From the NCBI RefSeq assembly GCF_000455485.1, contig NZ_CBQR020000063.1, forward strand, positions 61,953 to 107,280: 45,328 nt of DNA, read 5' to 3'. The translations under genes and the position numbers were made by a program. This document shows positions 24,360-34,119 of this stretch, piece by piece. This DNA is from Gorillibacterium massiliense. GTDB lineage: Bacteria; Bacillota; Bacilli; Paenibacillales; NBRC-103111. Position 1 is the first letter of the stretch; each line of letters opens with the position of its first letter. The notes under the pieces were generated by a model. That model was given only the letters and a program-made list of their open reading frames with translations, was not told where the DNA came from and did no database searches.

Positions 24360-27071
24360 TCAGCCTTCGAGGATCTGCCGCAGCACGGTCTGCAAAATGC
24401 CGCCGTTGCGGTAGTAGTCCACTTCCACCATGCTGTCCAGACGGACGATGGCTTCGAAGTCGAAGCTGGTGCCGTCGGCGCGGGTGGCGGTGACGCGCAC
24501 TTTTTGTCCTGGCTGGATAGCATTGTCGACGCCGGAAATTTCATAGGTTTCCGTGCCGGTTAAGCCCAGGGTCTTCCAGCCGAAGCCTTCGGGGAACTGC
24601 AGGGGCAGTACGCCCATGCCCACCAAATTCGAGCGGTGAATCCGCTCGTAGCTCTCGGCGATGACGGCTTTGACGCCCAAGAGGAAGGTACCTTTAGCGG
24701 CCCAGTCACGGGAGCTGCCGGTGCCGTATTCCTTGCCGGCGAGAACGAGGAGCGGGGTGCCGTGCTCCTGATACTTCATGGATGCGTCGTAAATCGACAT
24801 CACCGTGTCCGTCGGCAGGTAAGTGGTCACACCGCCTTCGGTGCCGGGTGCCACCGCGTTACGGATACGGATGTTGGCGAAGGTACCGCGCATCATGACT
24901 TCATGGTTGCCGCGGCGAGAGCCGTAGGAGTTGAAGTCCTTGCGCTCGACGCCGTGCTCTTGCAAGTACAGACCGGCCGGGCTGTCAGCTTTGATATTGC
25001 CGGCAGGGGAGATATGGTCTGTGGTGACGGAGTCGCCAAGTTGAGCCAAAATCTTGGCGCCAGAGAAAGAGGTGATGTCGCCGGCTTCCGGTGCAAGATC
25101 CTTGAAGAAAGGCGGCTCCTGGATGTAGGTAGAGGTTTCATCCCATTCGTACAGGTCACCTGTAGGAACCTCCAGCTCGTTCCAGCGCTTGTTGGCATTG
25201 AACACGTCTTTGTATTTTTCATGATACATGGCCGAGCTGACCGAGGTGCGGATTGTTTCGGCGATTTCCTGGCTGGAAGGCCAGATATCCTTCAGGTAAA
25301 CCGGCTCGTTGTCCTTCCCGTAGCCGATAGGTTCGTTGATCAGGTCGATGTTCACCGTGCCGGCCAAGGCGTAAGCGACGACCAGCGGCGGAGACGCCAG
25401 GTAATTGGCTTTGATTTGGGCATGGATACGGCCCTCAAAGTTGCGGTTTCCGCTGAGTACGGCAGCAACGGTCATGTCGTTCTCGGCGATGGCGGCACCG
25501 ACTTCATCCGGCAGCGGTCCACTATTGCCGATACAGGTGGCGCAACCGTAACCGGCAACGTTGAAGCCAAGCTCTTCGAGATAGGGCAGAAGACCGGCTT
25601 TCTTCAGATACTCGGTAACGACCAGGGAGCCGGGAGTCAGGCTGCTCTTTACATAGTGGGGCTTAACCAGCCCTTTTTCCACGGCTTTCTTCGCGACCAG
25701 TCCGGCGCCCAACATAACGCTGGGGTTGGAGGTGTTGGTACAGCTGGTGATGGCGGCGATAACGACAGCGCCGGCTTTCATAATGCTAGCGACGCCATGA
25801 GGATGATTAACCGTCACTTCTTCTTCGATTTTCTCTTCCGTCAGGCCATATCCGCCTTTGTCTACAGGGGTGCGGACGATGGACCCGAAGGCTTCCTTCA
25901 TGTTGGTCAGTTCGATGCGGTCTTGGGGACGCTTCGGACCGGCCAGGCTGGGAACGACGGTGGAGAGATCCAGTTCGAGCTTATCGGTGAATACCGGGTC
26001 TGGCGTTTCCGCCGTGCGGAACATTCCCTGGGCTTTATAGTAGGCTTCCACAAGAGCCACTTGCTCGTCGCTGCGGCCCGTGGTGTGCAAGTATTTGAGG
26101 GTGGTGTCGTCCACCGGGAAAAAGCCGATGGTCGCGCCATACTCTGGCGCCATGTTGGCGACGGTCGTCCGGTCGGCCAGGCTGATGTTGTCGAGGCCGG
26201 GGCCGTAGAATTCGACGAATTTGCCGACGACGCCTTTTTTACGTAGGATTTGCGTGATGGTCAGCGCCAGGTCGGTGGCGGTGGAGCCTTCCGCCAAGCT
26301 GCCGGTGAGTTTGAAGCCGATGACGTCCGGGGTTACGAAATAGAGCGGCTGGCCCAACATGCCGGCTTCCGCCTCAATGCCGCCTACGCCCCAGCCGACG
26401 ATGCCGAGACCGTTGATCATGGTGGTATGGGAGTCCGTGCCTACGAGGGAATCGGGATAGACTTCGATTTCGCCGTCGACCTTCTTCGTTGCCGCGACAC
26501 TTGCCAAGTATTCCAGATTCACTTGGTGGACAATACCCGTATCCGGCGGAACGGCACGGAAGTTATCGAAAGCGGTTTGCGCCCAGCGCAGGAAGCGGTA
26601 GCGTTCCTCGTTGCGCTCAAACTCAATGGCTTCGTTGTAGGCGAGAGCTTCCTTCGTGCCGAATTGGTCAACCATGACCGAATGGTCGATGACCAGATCG
26701 ACGGGGACGAGGGGGTTGATCCGCTTCGGATCACCGCCCATCCGCTTCATCGTGGCGCGCATAGCGGCCAAGTCCACGACGACGGGTACGCCGGTGAAAT
26801 CCTGCAGCACGATCCGGGCTGGAATGAAGGGGATTTCCTTGTTGGCATCCCGGTCCTCGGCCCATGAAGCGATTTGCTTCACGTGTTCATTGGTGATGGC
26901 TCTGCCGTCAAACTGGCGCACGGCCGCTTCCAGCAGCACCTTGATGGAGAAGGGCAGCCGCTCGATTTGTCCGAGACCCCGCTCCTCCAGCTTTTGCAGA
27001 CTGTAATAGACGTAGTCCTGATTGCCGACCTGCAGGGAGCTTTTGACATTGAAATGATCTTTTCTTGCCAT
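24360..27071 (-). CDS. acnA: Aconitate hydratase
   Basis: Aconitase isomerises citrate and isocitrate in the TCA cycle, and in Bacillus it also binds mRNA when its cluster is lost. The 903-residue protein has the IRP1/AcnA layout, with [4Fe-4S] cysteines in [19 protein letters not shown] and [14 protein letters not shown], the N-terminal [15 protein letters not shown] and [20 protein letters not shown], and the swivel-domain signature [19 protein letters not shown] with [15 protein letters not shown]. The start ATG 27071 follows AGAGGAGG. Its leader holds an inverted repeat matching the iclR operator. A large open frame on the opposite strand is a codon-bias shadow. Confidence 0.97.
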   Translation of the reverse strand: MARKDHFNVKSSLQVGNQDYVYYSLQKLEERGLGQIERLPFSIKVLLEAAVRQFDGRAITNEHVKQIASWAEDRDANKEIPFIPARIVLQDFTGVPVVVDLAAMRATMKRMGGDPKRINPLVPVDLVIDHSVMVDQFGTKEALAYNEAIEFERNEERYRFLRWAQTAFDNFRAVPPDTGIVHQVNLEYLASVAATKKVDGEIEVYPDSLVGTDSHTTMINGLGIVGWGVGGIEAEAGMLGQPLYFVTPDVIGFKLTGSLAEGSTATDLALTITQILRKKGVVGKFVEFYGPGLDNISLADRTTVANMAPEYGATIGFFPVDDTTLKYLHTTGRSDEQVALVEAYYKAQGMFRTAETPDPVFTDKLELDLSTVVPSLAGPKRPQDRIELTNMKEAFGSIVRTPVDKGGYGLTEEKIEEEVTVNHPHGVASIMKAGAVVIAAITSCTNTSNPSVMLGAGLVAKKAVEKGLVKPHYVKSSLTPGSLVVTEYLKKAGLLPYLEELGFNVAGYGCATCIGNSGPLPDEVGAAIAENDMTVAAVLSGNRNFEGRIHAQIKANYLASPPLVVAYALAGTVNIDLINEPIGYGKDNEPVYLKDIWPSSQEIAETIRTSVSSAMYHEKYKDVFNANKRWNELEVPTGDLYEWDETSTYIQEPPFFKDLAPEAGDITSFSGAKILAQLGDSVTTDHISPAGNIKADSPAGLYLQEHGVERKDFNSYGSRRGNHEVMMRGTFANIRIRNAVAPGTEGGVTTYLPTDTVMSIYDASMKYQEHGTPLLVLAGKEYGTGSSRDWAAKGTFLLGVKAVIAESYERIHRSNLVGMGVLPLQFPEGFGWKTLGLTGTETYEISGVDNAIQPGQKVRVTATRADGTSFDFEAIVRLDSMVEVDYYRNGGILQTVLRQILEG

Positions 27072-27132
27072 CTATCCGGCCTCCTCTTACGAATTAACCC
27101 CTTCCAAAGAAATGATCCTCATTCTTCAAAAG

Positions 27133-27149
27133 GTTTCATTGTGTGAAAC
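27133..27149. promoter_or_regulatory. Candidate IclR operator in the acnA leader
   Basis: GTTTCAT-TGT-GTGAAAC matches the iclR-promoter repeat GTTTCAT-CAA-ATGAAAC in both arms except one base. A third half-site (ATTTCAT, 27153-27159) follows, making a second overlapping dyad TGAAACTTGATTTCA. The block lies 62-88 bases before the acnA start and downstream of its predicted transcription start. Confidence 0.55.
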
Positions 27150-27175
27150 TTGATTTCATATTTTTCCTTGTTTTT

Positions 27176-27204
27176 AGTATAGCGGCTTTTCCTCCATCCG
27201 TAAA
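27176..27204 (-). promoter_or_regulatory. acnA promoter
   Basis: On the minus strand TTTACG and TATACT (27181-27176) are 17 bases apart, the same arrangement as the iclR promoter (TTTACC-17-TATACT). Transcription would start near 27169, upstream of the operator-like repeat. Confidence 0.5.
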
Positions 27205-27341
27205 CTGCAAAATACACAATTCCGGCCCGAAAAGCCATTGTGTATCTATAAGAAGAGAAAGCCGTTCATTCCCGGGCATCCGAGTCATATATCTATCTTG
27301 ATGGCTATCAGCGGTATAAAGGATGAATGGAGGGTGTGGCA

Positions 27342-28394
27342 ATGGATTGGAAAACGCTTCTCTATGAGTACGCCTACAATCGGAATCGGATGGAGGCGGA
27401 TGGGGATCTCCAGCCGCTGGCGGCACTAGTATTTGATGAAGGTTACTTGGATGTCCAAAATGACAGGCTAAGGCGGATCGGCGCCCATCGCAGAGAACGG
27501 GGAGTGGAGACGCTGCGCCGGGAATCTCGTCTTGCCATTGCACGCAACCGGGCGTTGGAGGATGAAGTAGTGGCCGACATCCGCTTATCGCAGCGATGGG
27601 TATATCGGGCCGCGGGTCGGACGCATACGGAGGAACGTATCGAAAGCGAACAGCTCGTTTTGTCCCGTAAAAAAGGCGGCTGGCGCGTTGAAAGCATCTC
27701 ACCCGATATCTCCGAGTCCGGCTTGGTTCCGGCTGGTACAGGTCATTCATCTGCGAATGGCAGGGGAAAACCATCTGAATACATCCCTGCGGGCCTCTCT
27801 CCTTCAGTATCACCTCTGACCCCTGTAGGTACACCCTACCTGAATGGGCAAGTTATTACCCCTGGGTACGGATTGGAACAACGGGCTATCGTGTACGACC
27901 GGCAGAAGGCTGCTCAATATGCCGACCGCTGGTGGGAAACGTTCAACCCGGCGTTTCTCCACTTTGAAGTCGATTGCACCAACTATGTATCTCAATGTAT
28001 CTTTGCAGGCGGAGCGCCGATGAACTATACTGGTAAAAGAGAATCGGGCTGGTGGTATCATGGTCAAAACAGCAAAGAGGAGCTTTGGAGCTTCAGTTGG
28101 GCGGTTGCCGACAGTTTACGGCGGTTTCTGTCCGGAAGCGAGTTGAAAGGCGGCCTTCGTGCGGACCGAGTCGAGTCCCCTAAAGATCTGGCTCCGGGAG
28201 ATGTCATCGCGTACAGTTGGGATGGCGGGCGCTACGGGCACAGTACGTTCGTAACGGACCGTACGGCTGACGGCATGCCGCTGGTCAATGCCCATACCGT
28301 CAGCAGCAAGCACAGATACTGGGACTATCGGGATTCATACGCATGGACCCCAAATACGAAGTATGCTTTTTTTCATATTCATGATTCCTTCTAA
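27342..28394 (+). CDS. Amidase-domain (Amidase_6-type) protein
   Basis: The 350-residue protein has a C-terminal Amidase_6-like domain, which is papain-like: YDRQKAAQYADRWWETFNPA then FEVDCTNYVSQCIFAGGAPM with the probable nucleophile Cys, SPKDLAPGDVIAYSW, and GRYGHSTFVTD with the catalytic His, ending in the typical SYAWTPNTKYAFFHI. The N-terminal half (about 1-120) is helical and charged, without an obvious signal peptide. Relatives act on peptidoglycan or unknown amides. The start ATG 27342 follows GGAGGGTG at seven bases. It is divergent from acnA. Confidence 0.85.
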   Translation: MDWKTLLYEYAYNRNRMEADGDLQPLAALVFDEGYLDVQNDRLRRIGAHRRERGVETLRRESRLAIARNRALEDEVVADIRLSQRWVYRAAGRTHTEERIESEQLVLSRKKGGWRVESISPDISESGLVPAGTGHSSANGRGKPSEYIPAGLSPSVSPLTPVGTPYLNGQVITPGYGLEQRAIVYDRQKAAQYADRWWETFNPAFLHFEVDCTNYVSQCIFAGGAPMNYTGKRESGWWYHGQNSKEELWSFSWAVADSLRRFLSGSELKGGLRADRVESPKDLAPGDVIAYSWDGGRYGHSTFVTDRTADGMPLVNAHTVSSKHRYWDYRDSYAWTPNTKYAFFHIHDSF

Positions 28395-28468
28395 AGAAAT
28401 GAAATGATAATTTCCTTCATTCAGCCAGATGAGCATTTCAAGTACTTAGTCCTTACCAGGAGGTTTCC

Positions 28469-29647
28469 ATGACGAGGAAAATACGGGTTGGTCTTGTGTA
28501 CGGAGGAAGGTCGGGAGAACACGACGTTTCTCTGCAGACGGCGCTGGCCGTCATTAAAGCGTTCGATCACAAAAAATACGAAATTCACCCATTCTACATC
28601 GACAGACAAGGGATTTGGAGTTCGGGACCGGTGCTTCTCGGGCCGGTAAGCAGCGTTAAGGAGCTGACTTTCCAGTCTTCTTATATTGAAGAGGGCAACG
28701 CTAAAACGGAGACGCTGGCGGAAGCAGTCGGAATGGGAACGGAAATCAAAGTGACACAACTGGAGCCTGCGGGAAAAGAGCTTCCCATCGCCTCCGTGTT
28801 TGCCGGAGCCGGCTCGGACGAGCGGACGCTTGACGTCATGCTGCCTCTCTTGCACGGTACATTCGGCGAAGACGGAACGATTCAAGGCCTGTTTGAAATG
28901 GCCGGCATCCCTTATGTGGGCTGCGGCGTTCTCGCTTCGGCGGTAGGCATGGACAAGGTCATGATGAAGAAGATTTTTGCCCAGGAGGGCTTACCGCAAT
29001 GTCTGTTCCGCCACTTTACGAGAAGCCAGTGGGAGCGGGATCAAGCCTTCTTCTTGATGGAAATCGAGATTTCCCTCGGCTATCCATGCTTTGTGAAACC
29101 AGCCAACCTGGGGTCCAGCGTCGGCATTTCCAAGGCGGAAAATCGGGAAGAGCTGATTGAAGCCGTCAAACTGGCATTCCGTTATGACCGCAAAATTATC
29201 GTCGAAGAGGGCGTGGATGGCCGCGAGATTGAGGTGGCGGTATTGGGCAACGACGATCCCCAAGCATCCGTCCCTGGCGAAATCGTGACAACAGGCAATT
29301 TCTATGATTATTCCTCCAAGTATGTGGATGGCAAATCGACGATGGTCATCCCGGCTGATCTGCCTGCGGAAACGGCAGAGAAAATCCGCGAAATGGCCGT
29401 TCGTGCTTTTATCGCCATAGATGGGTCCGGTTTGTCCCGGGTCGATTTTTTCCTTGACCGCAAAGATGGGGCGATCTACATCAATGAAGTCAATACGATG
29501 CCTGGCTTCACCCCATACAGCATGTATCCGCTCTTATGGAGGGAAACGGGCAAGCCCTATGCCCAACTGCTTGACGAGCTGATTGAGTTGGCTCTGGAAC
29601 GGCATAAGGAGAAGATGAAGCTGCAGTTTTCTTTTGAACCGAACTGA
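28469..29647 (+). CDS. ddl: D-alanine--D-alanine ligase
   Basis: Ddl makes the D-Ala-D-Ala dipeptide for peptidoglycan precursors, using ATP. The 392-residue ATP-grasp protein starts with VGLVYGGRSGEHDVSLQTA and has LLHGTFGEDGTIQGLFEMAG, PYVGCGVLASAVGMDKVMMK, FVKPANLGSSVGISKAENR, EIEVAVLGN, and the C-terminal INEVNTMPGFTPYSMYPLLW with the metal-binding Glu and Asn. It has YDYSSKYVDGKS, as in D-Ala-D-Ala ligases rather than an evident VanA-type lactate ligase. It is slightly longer than average owing to an insert around residues 70-110. The start ATG 28469 follows AGGAGG. Confidence 0.95.
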   Translation: MTRKIRVGLVYGGRSGEHDVSLQTALAVIKAFDHKKYEIHPFYIDRQGIWSSGPVLLGPVSSVKELTFQSSYIEEGNAKTETLAEAVGMGTEIKVTQLEPAGKELPIASVFAGAGSDERTLDVMLPLLHGTFGEDGTIQGLFEMAGIPYVGCGVLASAVGMDKVMMKKIFAQEGLPQCLFRHFTRSQWERDQAFFLMEIEISLGYPCFVKPANLGSSVGISKAENREELIEAVKLAFRYDRKIIVEEGVDGREIEVAVLGNDDPQASVPGEIVTTGNFYDYSSKYVDGKSTMVIPADLPAETAEKIREMAVRAFIAIDGSGLSRVDFFLDRKDGAIYINEVNTMPGFTPYSMYPLLWRETGKPYAQLLDELIELALERHKEKMKLQFSFEPN

Positions 29648-29763
29648 ACCATAGGGATTTGTGAAAACGTAAAACGGACCCCGCGTATAACCCCGGATGT
29701 TGCCAGCATTTAACGGCGTCGGCTTTATATGGCGGGGTTTATAATAAGCGAAGGAGCGATAGT

Positions 29764-30084
29764 ATGGGTTTTGCGACGGAATTCAATTCGGTATGCAAGT
29801 TCAAGTCCCAACGGGAACTGGATGATCTGATGGAGTATGGAAAAGGGAAAATGGTCAAGTCCGGATTTCGCATCTATCCCACCGGACAGAAGGTGATCGC
29901 TTATACCCCTGATAACAAGGCGGTGGCGATCGTTCATATTTCGGCTTCCGTAGCCGAAATCAATTTTCAAGGCAAGGAAATTACTTCGGTGGAGATGGAC
30001 CTGGTCCGTCCTTTAACGGAAGAGGAATCCGCTGTGCAAACGGCTCTCGCCTACGAAATGTTTTTCCGGGATCATCAAGGCTAA
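29764..30084 (+). CDS. Small conserved hypothetical protein (106 aa)
   Basis: The 106-residue protein begins MGFATEFNSVCKFKS and has KSGFRIYPTGQKVIAYTP, which faintly resembles the DUF2584 family of small Bacillales proteins; I am not sure. It is soluble and beta-rich, with a helical C-terminus, and no signal peptide. The start ATG 29764 follows AAGGAGCG. A TATAAT at 29740-29745 could serve as its promoter, and a terminator lies downstream, so it is a single-gene unit. Confidence 0.75.
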   Translation: MGFATEFNSVCKFKSQRELDDLMEYGKGKMVKSGFRIYPTGQKVIAYTPDNKAVAIVHISASVAEINFQGKEITSVEMDLVRPLTEEESAVQTALAYEMFFRDHQG

Positions 30085-30140
30085 AGTTTACAGGTTAGCC
30101 GCACTCGGATCGAGAATAGTTCCATCCCACCCGGGGAATA

Positions 30141-30176
30141 CAGGTAAAATGGGCTTCGTTGCCCAACCTGTTTTTC
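30141..30176 (+). terminator. Terminator after the 106-aa gene
   Basis: ACAGGT (30141-30146) pairs with ACCTGT (30167-30172) and encloses a GGGC/GCCC inner stem, with a TTTTTC tail. Confidence 0.75.
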
Positions 30177-30250
30177 ACCTAAGATGAGCCTGATCTCCGG
30201 GGCGGCATTCAGCCGCAGCCAGTGAGGAATGGCCCGCGGGAGGAACTCCT

Positions 30251-31153
30251 TTGATCGTCCGGTTCGGCTATGTGGCCATGTCCGCTCTGCTCCCCAACGC
30301 TTCGCCCTCGAAAACGATGACCGCTACCCGCTTTAGTCAACTGGCGGACCGCGAGGCGGCTTTGCGAAGACTTGAGCGGTTGGCAGAGGAAAACTTACAT
30401 AATTGCATGAGGCTGCTCCGGCACAATAGTGCTCACGATATCCAGGTGTTTCGCTTTTCTTCCCGGCTTATACCGCTCGCGACTCACGAGATCACCGCCG
30501 GTTGGAACCCGATGGCGGTTCTTGCGCCGGCTTTTGCCGAAGTAGGCGACTATGTGCAGCAGCATGGAATGCGGACAAGCCTGCATCCGGATCATTTCAC
30601 GGTGTTGACGTCGCCGCGGGACGAGGTATACCAATACTCGCTGCGGGATTTACGACATCAATCGGGGATGCTGGCGGCTATGGGACTAGATGAGCGGGCG
30701 AAATGCAACATTCATATCGGAGGTACTTACGGGGATAAAATGACGGCGCTTCACCGATTCTGCGAGCGCTGCGGGAAGTTGGACCCGGCGATCCTCAGCC
30801 GTCTGACGTTAGAAAACGATGATAAAACTTATACCGCACTGGAAACTTTGGAAACCTGCGAAAAAGTCGGCGTTCCGATGGTTTTGGATATCCATCATCA
30901 TCAGGTTAACCCGGGAAACGGAGAGCAAATTCCCGAGTTATGGCTGCGAATTCGCGAAACATGGGATGCGGCGGGGATTCCGCCGAAGATTCACGCGTCC
31001 AGCCCGAAGAGCGCGAGCATGCCGAAGGCCCATGCGGATTATGTGGACCCGGAGCCGCTACTTACGATTCTGAAGATTATCGCGCCGGAAACACCGGCAC
31101 TTGATGTGATGATTGAAGCGAAAAGCGAAAGGACAAAGCTTTGTTTCAACTGA
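30251..31153 (+). CDS. uvsE: UV DNA damage endonuclease (UvsE), C-terminus frameshifted
   Basis: UvsE nicks DNA 5' to UV photoproducts. The TIM-barrel protein has the family blocks VRFGYVAMS, RFSSRLIPLATHE, GMRTSLHPDHF, CNIHIGGTYGDK, SRLTLENDD, MVLDIHHHQVN and PPKIHASSPKS, with His and Glu metal ligands. The start is TTG 30251 behind GGGAGGAA. The reading frame ends at 31153 with ...MIEAKSERTKLCFN. A single missing A near 31128-31130 would instead give ...EAKSEKDKALFQLMKDL and run another 20 codons to a stop at 31213-31215. The catalytic barrel is intact and only the tail is lost. Confidence 0.9.
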   Translation: MIVRFGYVAMSALLPNASPSKTMTATRFSQLADREAALRRLERLAEENLHNCMRLLRHNSAHDIQVFRFSSRLIPLATHEITAGWNPMAVLAPAFAEVGDYVQQHGMRTSLHPDHFTVLTSPRDEVYQYSLRDLRHQSGMLAAMGLDERAKCNIHIGGTYGDKMTALHRFCERCGKLDPAILSRLTLENDDKTYTALETLETCEKVGVPMVLDIHHHQVNPGNGEQIPELWLRIRETWDAAGIPPKIHASSPKSASMPKAHADYVDPEPLLTILKIIAPETPALDVMIEAKSERTKLCFN

Positions 31154-31334
31154 TGAAGGATCTTTCGGGCAAACCGGGTGTGAAACCAGTCAATCAAGCG
31201 TCCATCGAGGTATGAAAGGCCGTTGTAAAAAATCCCTTTGTACGAAGTGACGATGATTTTTGGGGAAACATCTGTAGTTTCGCTGGCTGGATTGAACTAT
31301 ACTTGACCTAAAAGTGCTGAAAAGAGTGATTGCT

Positions 31335-32195
31335 TTGGCAGAAGAACCGAATGTTCCGTTTTCGCCCAGCGGCAAAAGCTTCACGGCAGTCGCCGTCAAC
31401 ACAGCGGCTAAAGCAGGCGAATGGATTAAAACGAAAATAGGCGCTTATACCAAGTTGGACCTGAAATATTCCGAATCGGATCTCGTTACGGAGATCGATA
31501 AAGGCTCGGAGAAGCTGATTCGCAGTCTGATCCTCACGCACTTCCCGACCCATTCTTTTTTAGGGGAGGAAGGTGTGGAGCCAGGCCCGCTGGCTTCCGC
31601 CAAGGCGCTGGAGGATGCAAGCGGCGCCGAGTATTTGTGGATTGTCGATCCCATTGACGGGACGACCAATTTTGTTCATCAATTTCCGTTCTTTTCGATA
31701 TCAATAGCTTTGGCCTACAAGGGAGAGCCGGTTATCGGGGTGGTGTATGATCCTAACCGGGATGAGCTGTTCGTTGCTGAAAAAGGCAAAGGCGCCTATC
31801 TCCACGGCAAGCGGATGAGCGTTTCGGCAGACGCGAAGCTGTCCGAAAGCCTGCTGGCCACCGGTTTTCCCGCGGATCGGGAAAAGGCCCTCCCCATCAA
31901 CATGCGGGGACTGGCAGCAGTCGTGCCAAAAGTGCGCAATGTGCGCAACGGCGGCTCCGCAGCGCTGCATATGGCCTATATTGCAGCCGGACGGCTGAGC
32001 GGTTTTTGGGAAATCGGCCTCAACTCTTGGGACTTGGCAGCAGGCACGCTGCTAATCCAGGAATCAGGCGGCTCCGTTACCGATACCGCTGGGAATCCTT
32101 ACACTTTGAAAGTGCGCAATGTGCTTGCGACTAATGGCAAAATTCATGGCGAACTGGTGGACACACTGCAGCAAGCGGACGCCACCGGTCTCTAG
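31335..32195 (+). CDS. Inositol monophosphatase family protein
   Basis: The protein (286 residues from TTG 31335) has the metal-dependent phosphatase motifs of the IMPase family: FLGEEGV (metal Glu), IVDPIDGTTNFVHQFP, and SWDLAAGTLLIQESGG. Members hydrolyse inositol phosphate, fructose bisphosphate, NADP or related compounds; the substrate is uncertain. The start is unclear. A TATACT at 31298-31303 suggests transcription from about 31310, which leaves GTG 31314 without a ribosome site. TTG 31335 has AAAAGAG upstream, and GTG 31326 is also possible. A terminator follows. Confidence 0.88.
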   Translation: MAEEPNVPFSPSGKSFTAVAVNTAAKAGEWIKTKIGAYTKLDLKYSESDLVTEIDKGSEKLIRSLILTHFPTHSFLGEEGVEPGPLASAKALEDASGAEYLWIVDPIDGTTNFVHQFPFFSISIALAYKGEPVIGVVYDPNRDELFVAEKGKGAYLHGKRMSVSADAKLSESLLATGFPADREKALPINMRGLAAVVPKVRNVRNGGSAALHMAYIAAGRLSGFWEIGLNSWDLAAGTLLIQESGGSVTDTAGNPYTLKVRNVLATNGKIHGELVDTLQQADATGL

Positions 32196-32212
32196 TACAA
32201 AACAAAAAGAAG

Positions 32213-32260
32213 CCAATCGTTATGTTTCGCCTTTTTGCGAACCGGACGGTTGGTTTTTTT
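32213..32260 (+). terminator. Terminator after the IMPase-family gene
   Basis: CCAATCGT pairs with ACGGTTGG (one G-U pair), with an inner TTCGC/GCGAA stem and seven T residues at the end. Confidence 0.8.
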
Positions 32261-32433
32261 GTTTTCCAAAAGGATACTGCTGAGGCGCTGAGTTCGAGTA
32301 TAATGCATACAGAACGATGGGTGAATTTTAGAGAATTTTACCCCTCATCTGGATAAATGAGCACCTGATGCCCGACTTCCGCTCTTTTATAATAAGGGTA
32401 GAACTTGATGGGGAAAGAAAGGGATGATTCCCG

Positions 32434-34119
32434 TTGACGTTGGTACACAATCCCGGCACATGTTCCGGCCAAAAGCTGAAAGCGCTGTTAGTGGACGATG
32501 AACCGCATATTTTGCATAATCTCAGCCAGATCATCCCGTGGGAACAGATGGGCATCGACATCGTCGGCTTGGCGCGTAACGGCAAGCAAGCACTGGAGAT
32601 GGCGGAGCTAAAGCTTCCTGACCTTGTCCTCACGGATATCCGCATGCCTGTTATGGACGGCGTGGCTCTGCTGGAGGAGCTTCGAGCAAGGGCAATTCCA
32701 TGCGAAATTATTATGCTAACCGGCTATCAGGACTTCGAATACATGCGCTCCGGCATTCAGTATGCGGTGAAGGATTATTTGCTGAAACCGATCAATTACG
32801 AGGAACTGGAAAAGACCGTGTCCCGCGTTGCTCTGGAAATCCGCGAGAGGCGGATTCTCCAGGAGTCGGAGGAACGCATGTGGAGCCAAGTGGTCCGCAT
32901 GGCCTACGAGAAGGCGCTGCTGGATGTGCTTTTGGGATCGCCTACGCCTCAGGGAGCTTTCCTTGAGGATGGCGGAGTGGAGCTGTCGGAGCTGTCTTTT
33001 ACCGTCATGCTCCTGGATATGGACGATTACTCCAGTAAGATCAGGTCCTGGAACGAGAAGGAACGAAAGCTGTGGAATTTTGCGGTGCGCAATGTTTTGC
33101 AGGAAGTGATGGAGGAAAAGGGAGTACGCCACGCGGTTCTGCAACCCCGGGAAGGGGAGTTTTGCATCCTGGTGGAAGAAAGCGGACCCGTGGCAGGTCA
33201 TGATGACGGGACGGCCGCTTCCATGACGCTGGAAAGGGACAAACGGTGGCTGGAGGAAATGCAGATCAAAGTCCGCCAATGGGTCAAGCTGGAGCTGCGC
33301 TGCGCATTGCTGCCGGATAAAGTGGCGTATCATAGCTTGCCGGATGCTTACGGCCGGATTCAGCGGCATTTGACCATGACCCGGCACAACCGGGATTCCC
33401 TCATGATCGTTCCCGCCGGGCAAATGGAACGAAGCGGTGCGGAAGCCCGCTGGTGGGGCTGGGTGGAAGAAATCGTTTCCGGCTTAAAGCAGCGGAACCA
33501 GACGCTAATGAAAGACTCTTTGGATCATTTGAACCGCGATATGTTGGCGCTGTCGGAGCAGTCTCTGGTGCGCGCGGAGCAGATCCTGCATTATCTGGTA
33601 CTGCACTTGCTGCGAGAGATGCGGGAAAGCGGCATGCTAGCGGTGGAGAATGAACAGAGCTATTGGGAGCGCCTGGAGAAAAGCGGCGGCATCGTCGGGC
33701 TGATGAACCTGATCAACACCTTGTCGGATGACGGGATGCAGCGGGCTTTGAGCCGGAAGTCCACGGAAATGCTCATGCTGTCGGCCGAGGATTATATCCG
33801 CCGCAATTTGGCGAACGACCTCAGCATCGACGAGATCGCCGACCGGCTGGGGATTAGCTACAGCTATTTCAGCATGCTGTTTAAAAACCATTTTGGTGAG
33901 ACCTTTATCGAATATTTGACCCGGGAACGGATGGAGTTGGCCAAATCCCTGCTGCTAAAAACAGACAACAGCGTCACCCAGATCGGGAAGATGACCGGGT
34001 ATCTGGAACGAAGGTATTTTACGAAAGTATTTGCCAAGTATGCGGGGGTGTCGCCCACGGAATTCAGAGAACGGTACGTGGCGGCGGAGTGCGCGGAGGA
34101 GGAGAAGGGGAATGTTTAG
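32434..34119 (+). CDS. YesN-type response regulator (receiver + AraC DNA-binding domain)
   Basis: The 561-residue protein has a receiver domain (LLVDDEPHILHNLSQII, phospho-acceptor Asp68 in VLTDIRMPVMDG, MLTGYQDFEY, and DYLLKPINYEEL with the conserved Lys), a long central region of about 300 residues, and a C-terminal AraC pair of helix-turn-helices (DEIADRLGISYSYFSMLFK, QIGKMTGYLERRYFTKVFAK). Such regulators usually pair with a YesM-type kinase and control sugar uptake or degradation; no kinase is adjacent here. The start is TTG 32434 with AAAGGGA upstream. Its last eight bases overlap the GH3 hydrolase gene, so the two are coupled and probably form one sugar-related unit. Confidence 0.92.
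   Translation: MTLVHNPGTCSGQKLKALLVDDEPHILHNLSQIIPWEQMGIDIVGLARNGKQALEMAELKLPDLVLTDIRMPVMDGVALLEELRARAIPCEIIMLTGYQDFEYMRSGIQYAVKDYLLKPINYEELEKTVSRVALEIRERRILQESEERMWSQVVRMAYEKALLDVLLGSPTPQGAFLEDGGVELSELSFTVMLLDMDDYSSKIRSWNEKERKLWNFAVRNVLQEVMEEKGVRHAVLQPREGEFCILVEESGPVAGHDDGTAASMTLERDKRWLEEMQIKVRQWVKLELRCALLPDKVAYHSLPDAYGRIQRHLTMTRHNRDSLMIVPAGQMERSGAEARWWGWVEEIVSGLKQRNQTLMKDSLDHLNRDMLALSEQSLVRAEQILHYLVLHLLREMRESGMLAVENEQSYWERLEKSGGIVGLMNLINTLSDDGMQRALSRKSTEMLMLSAEDYIRRNLANDLSIDEIADRLGISYSYFSMLFKNHFGETFIEYLTRERMELAKSLLLKTDNSVTQIGKMTGYLERRYFTKVFAKYAGVSPTEFRERYVAAECAEEEKGNV

Noticed and set aside
24636-26246. Long open frame on the plus strand opposite acnA
   Set aside because: It has no recognisable domain and lies exactly antisense to the highly conserved aconitase; it is a codon-bias shadow.
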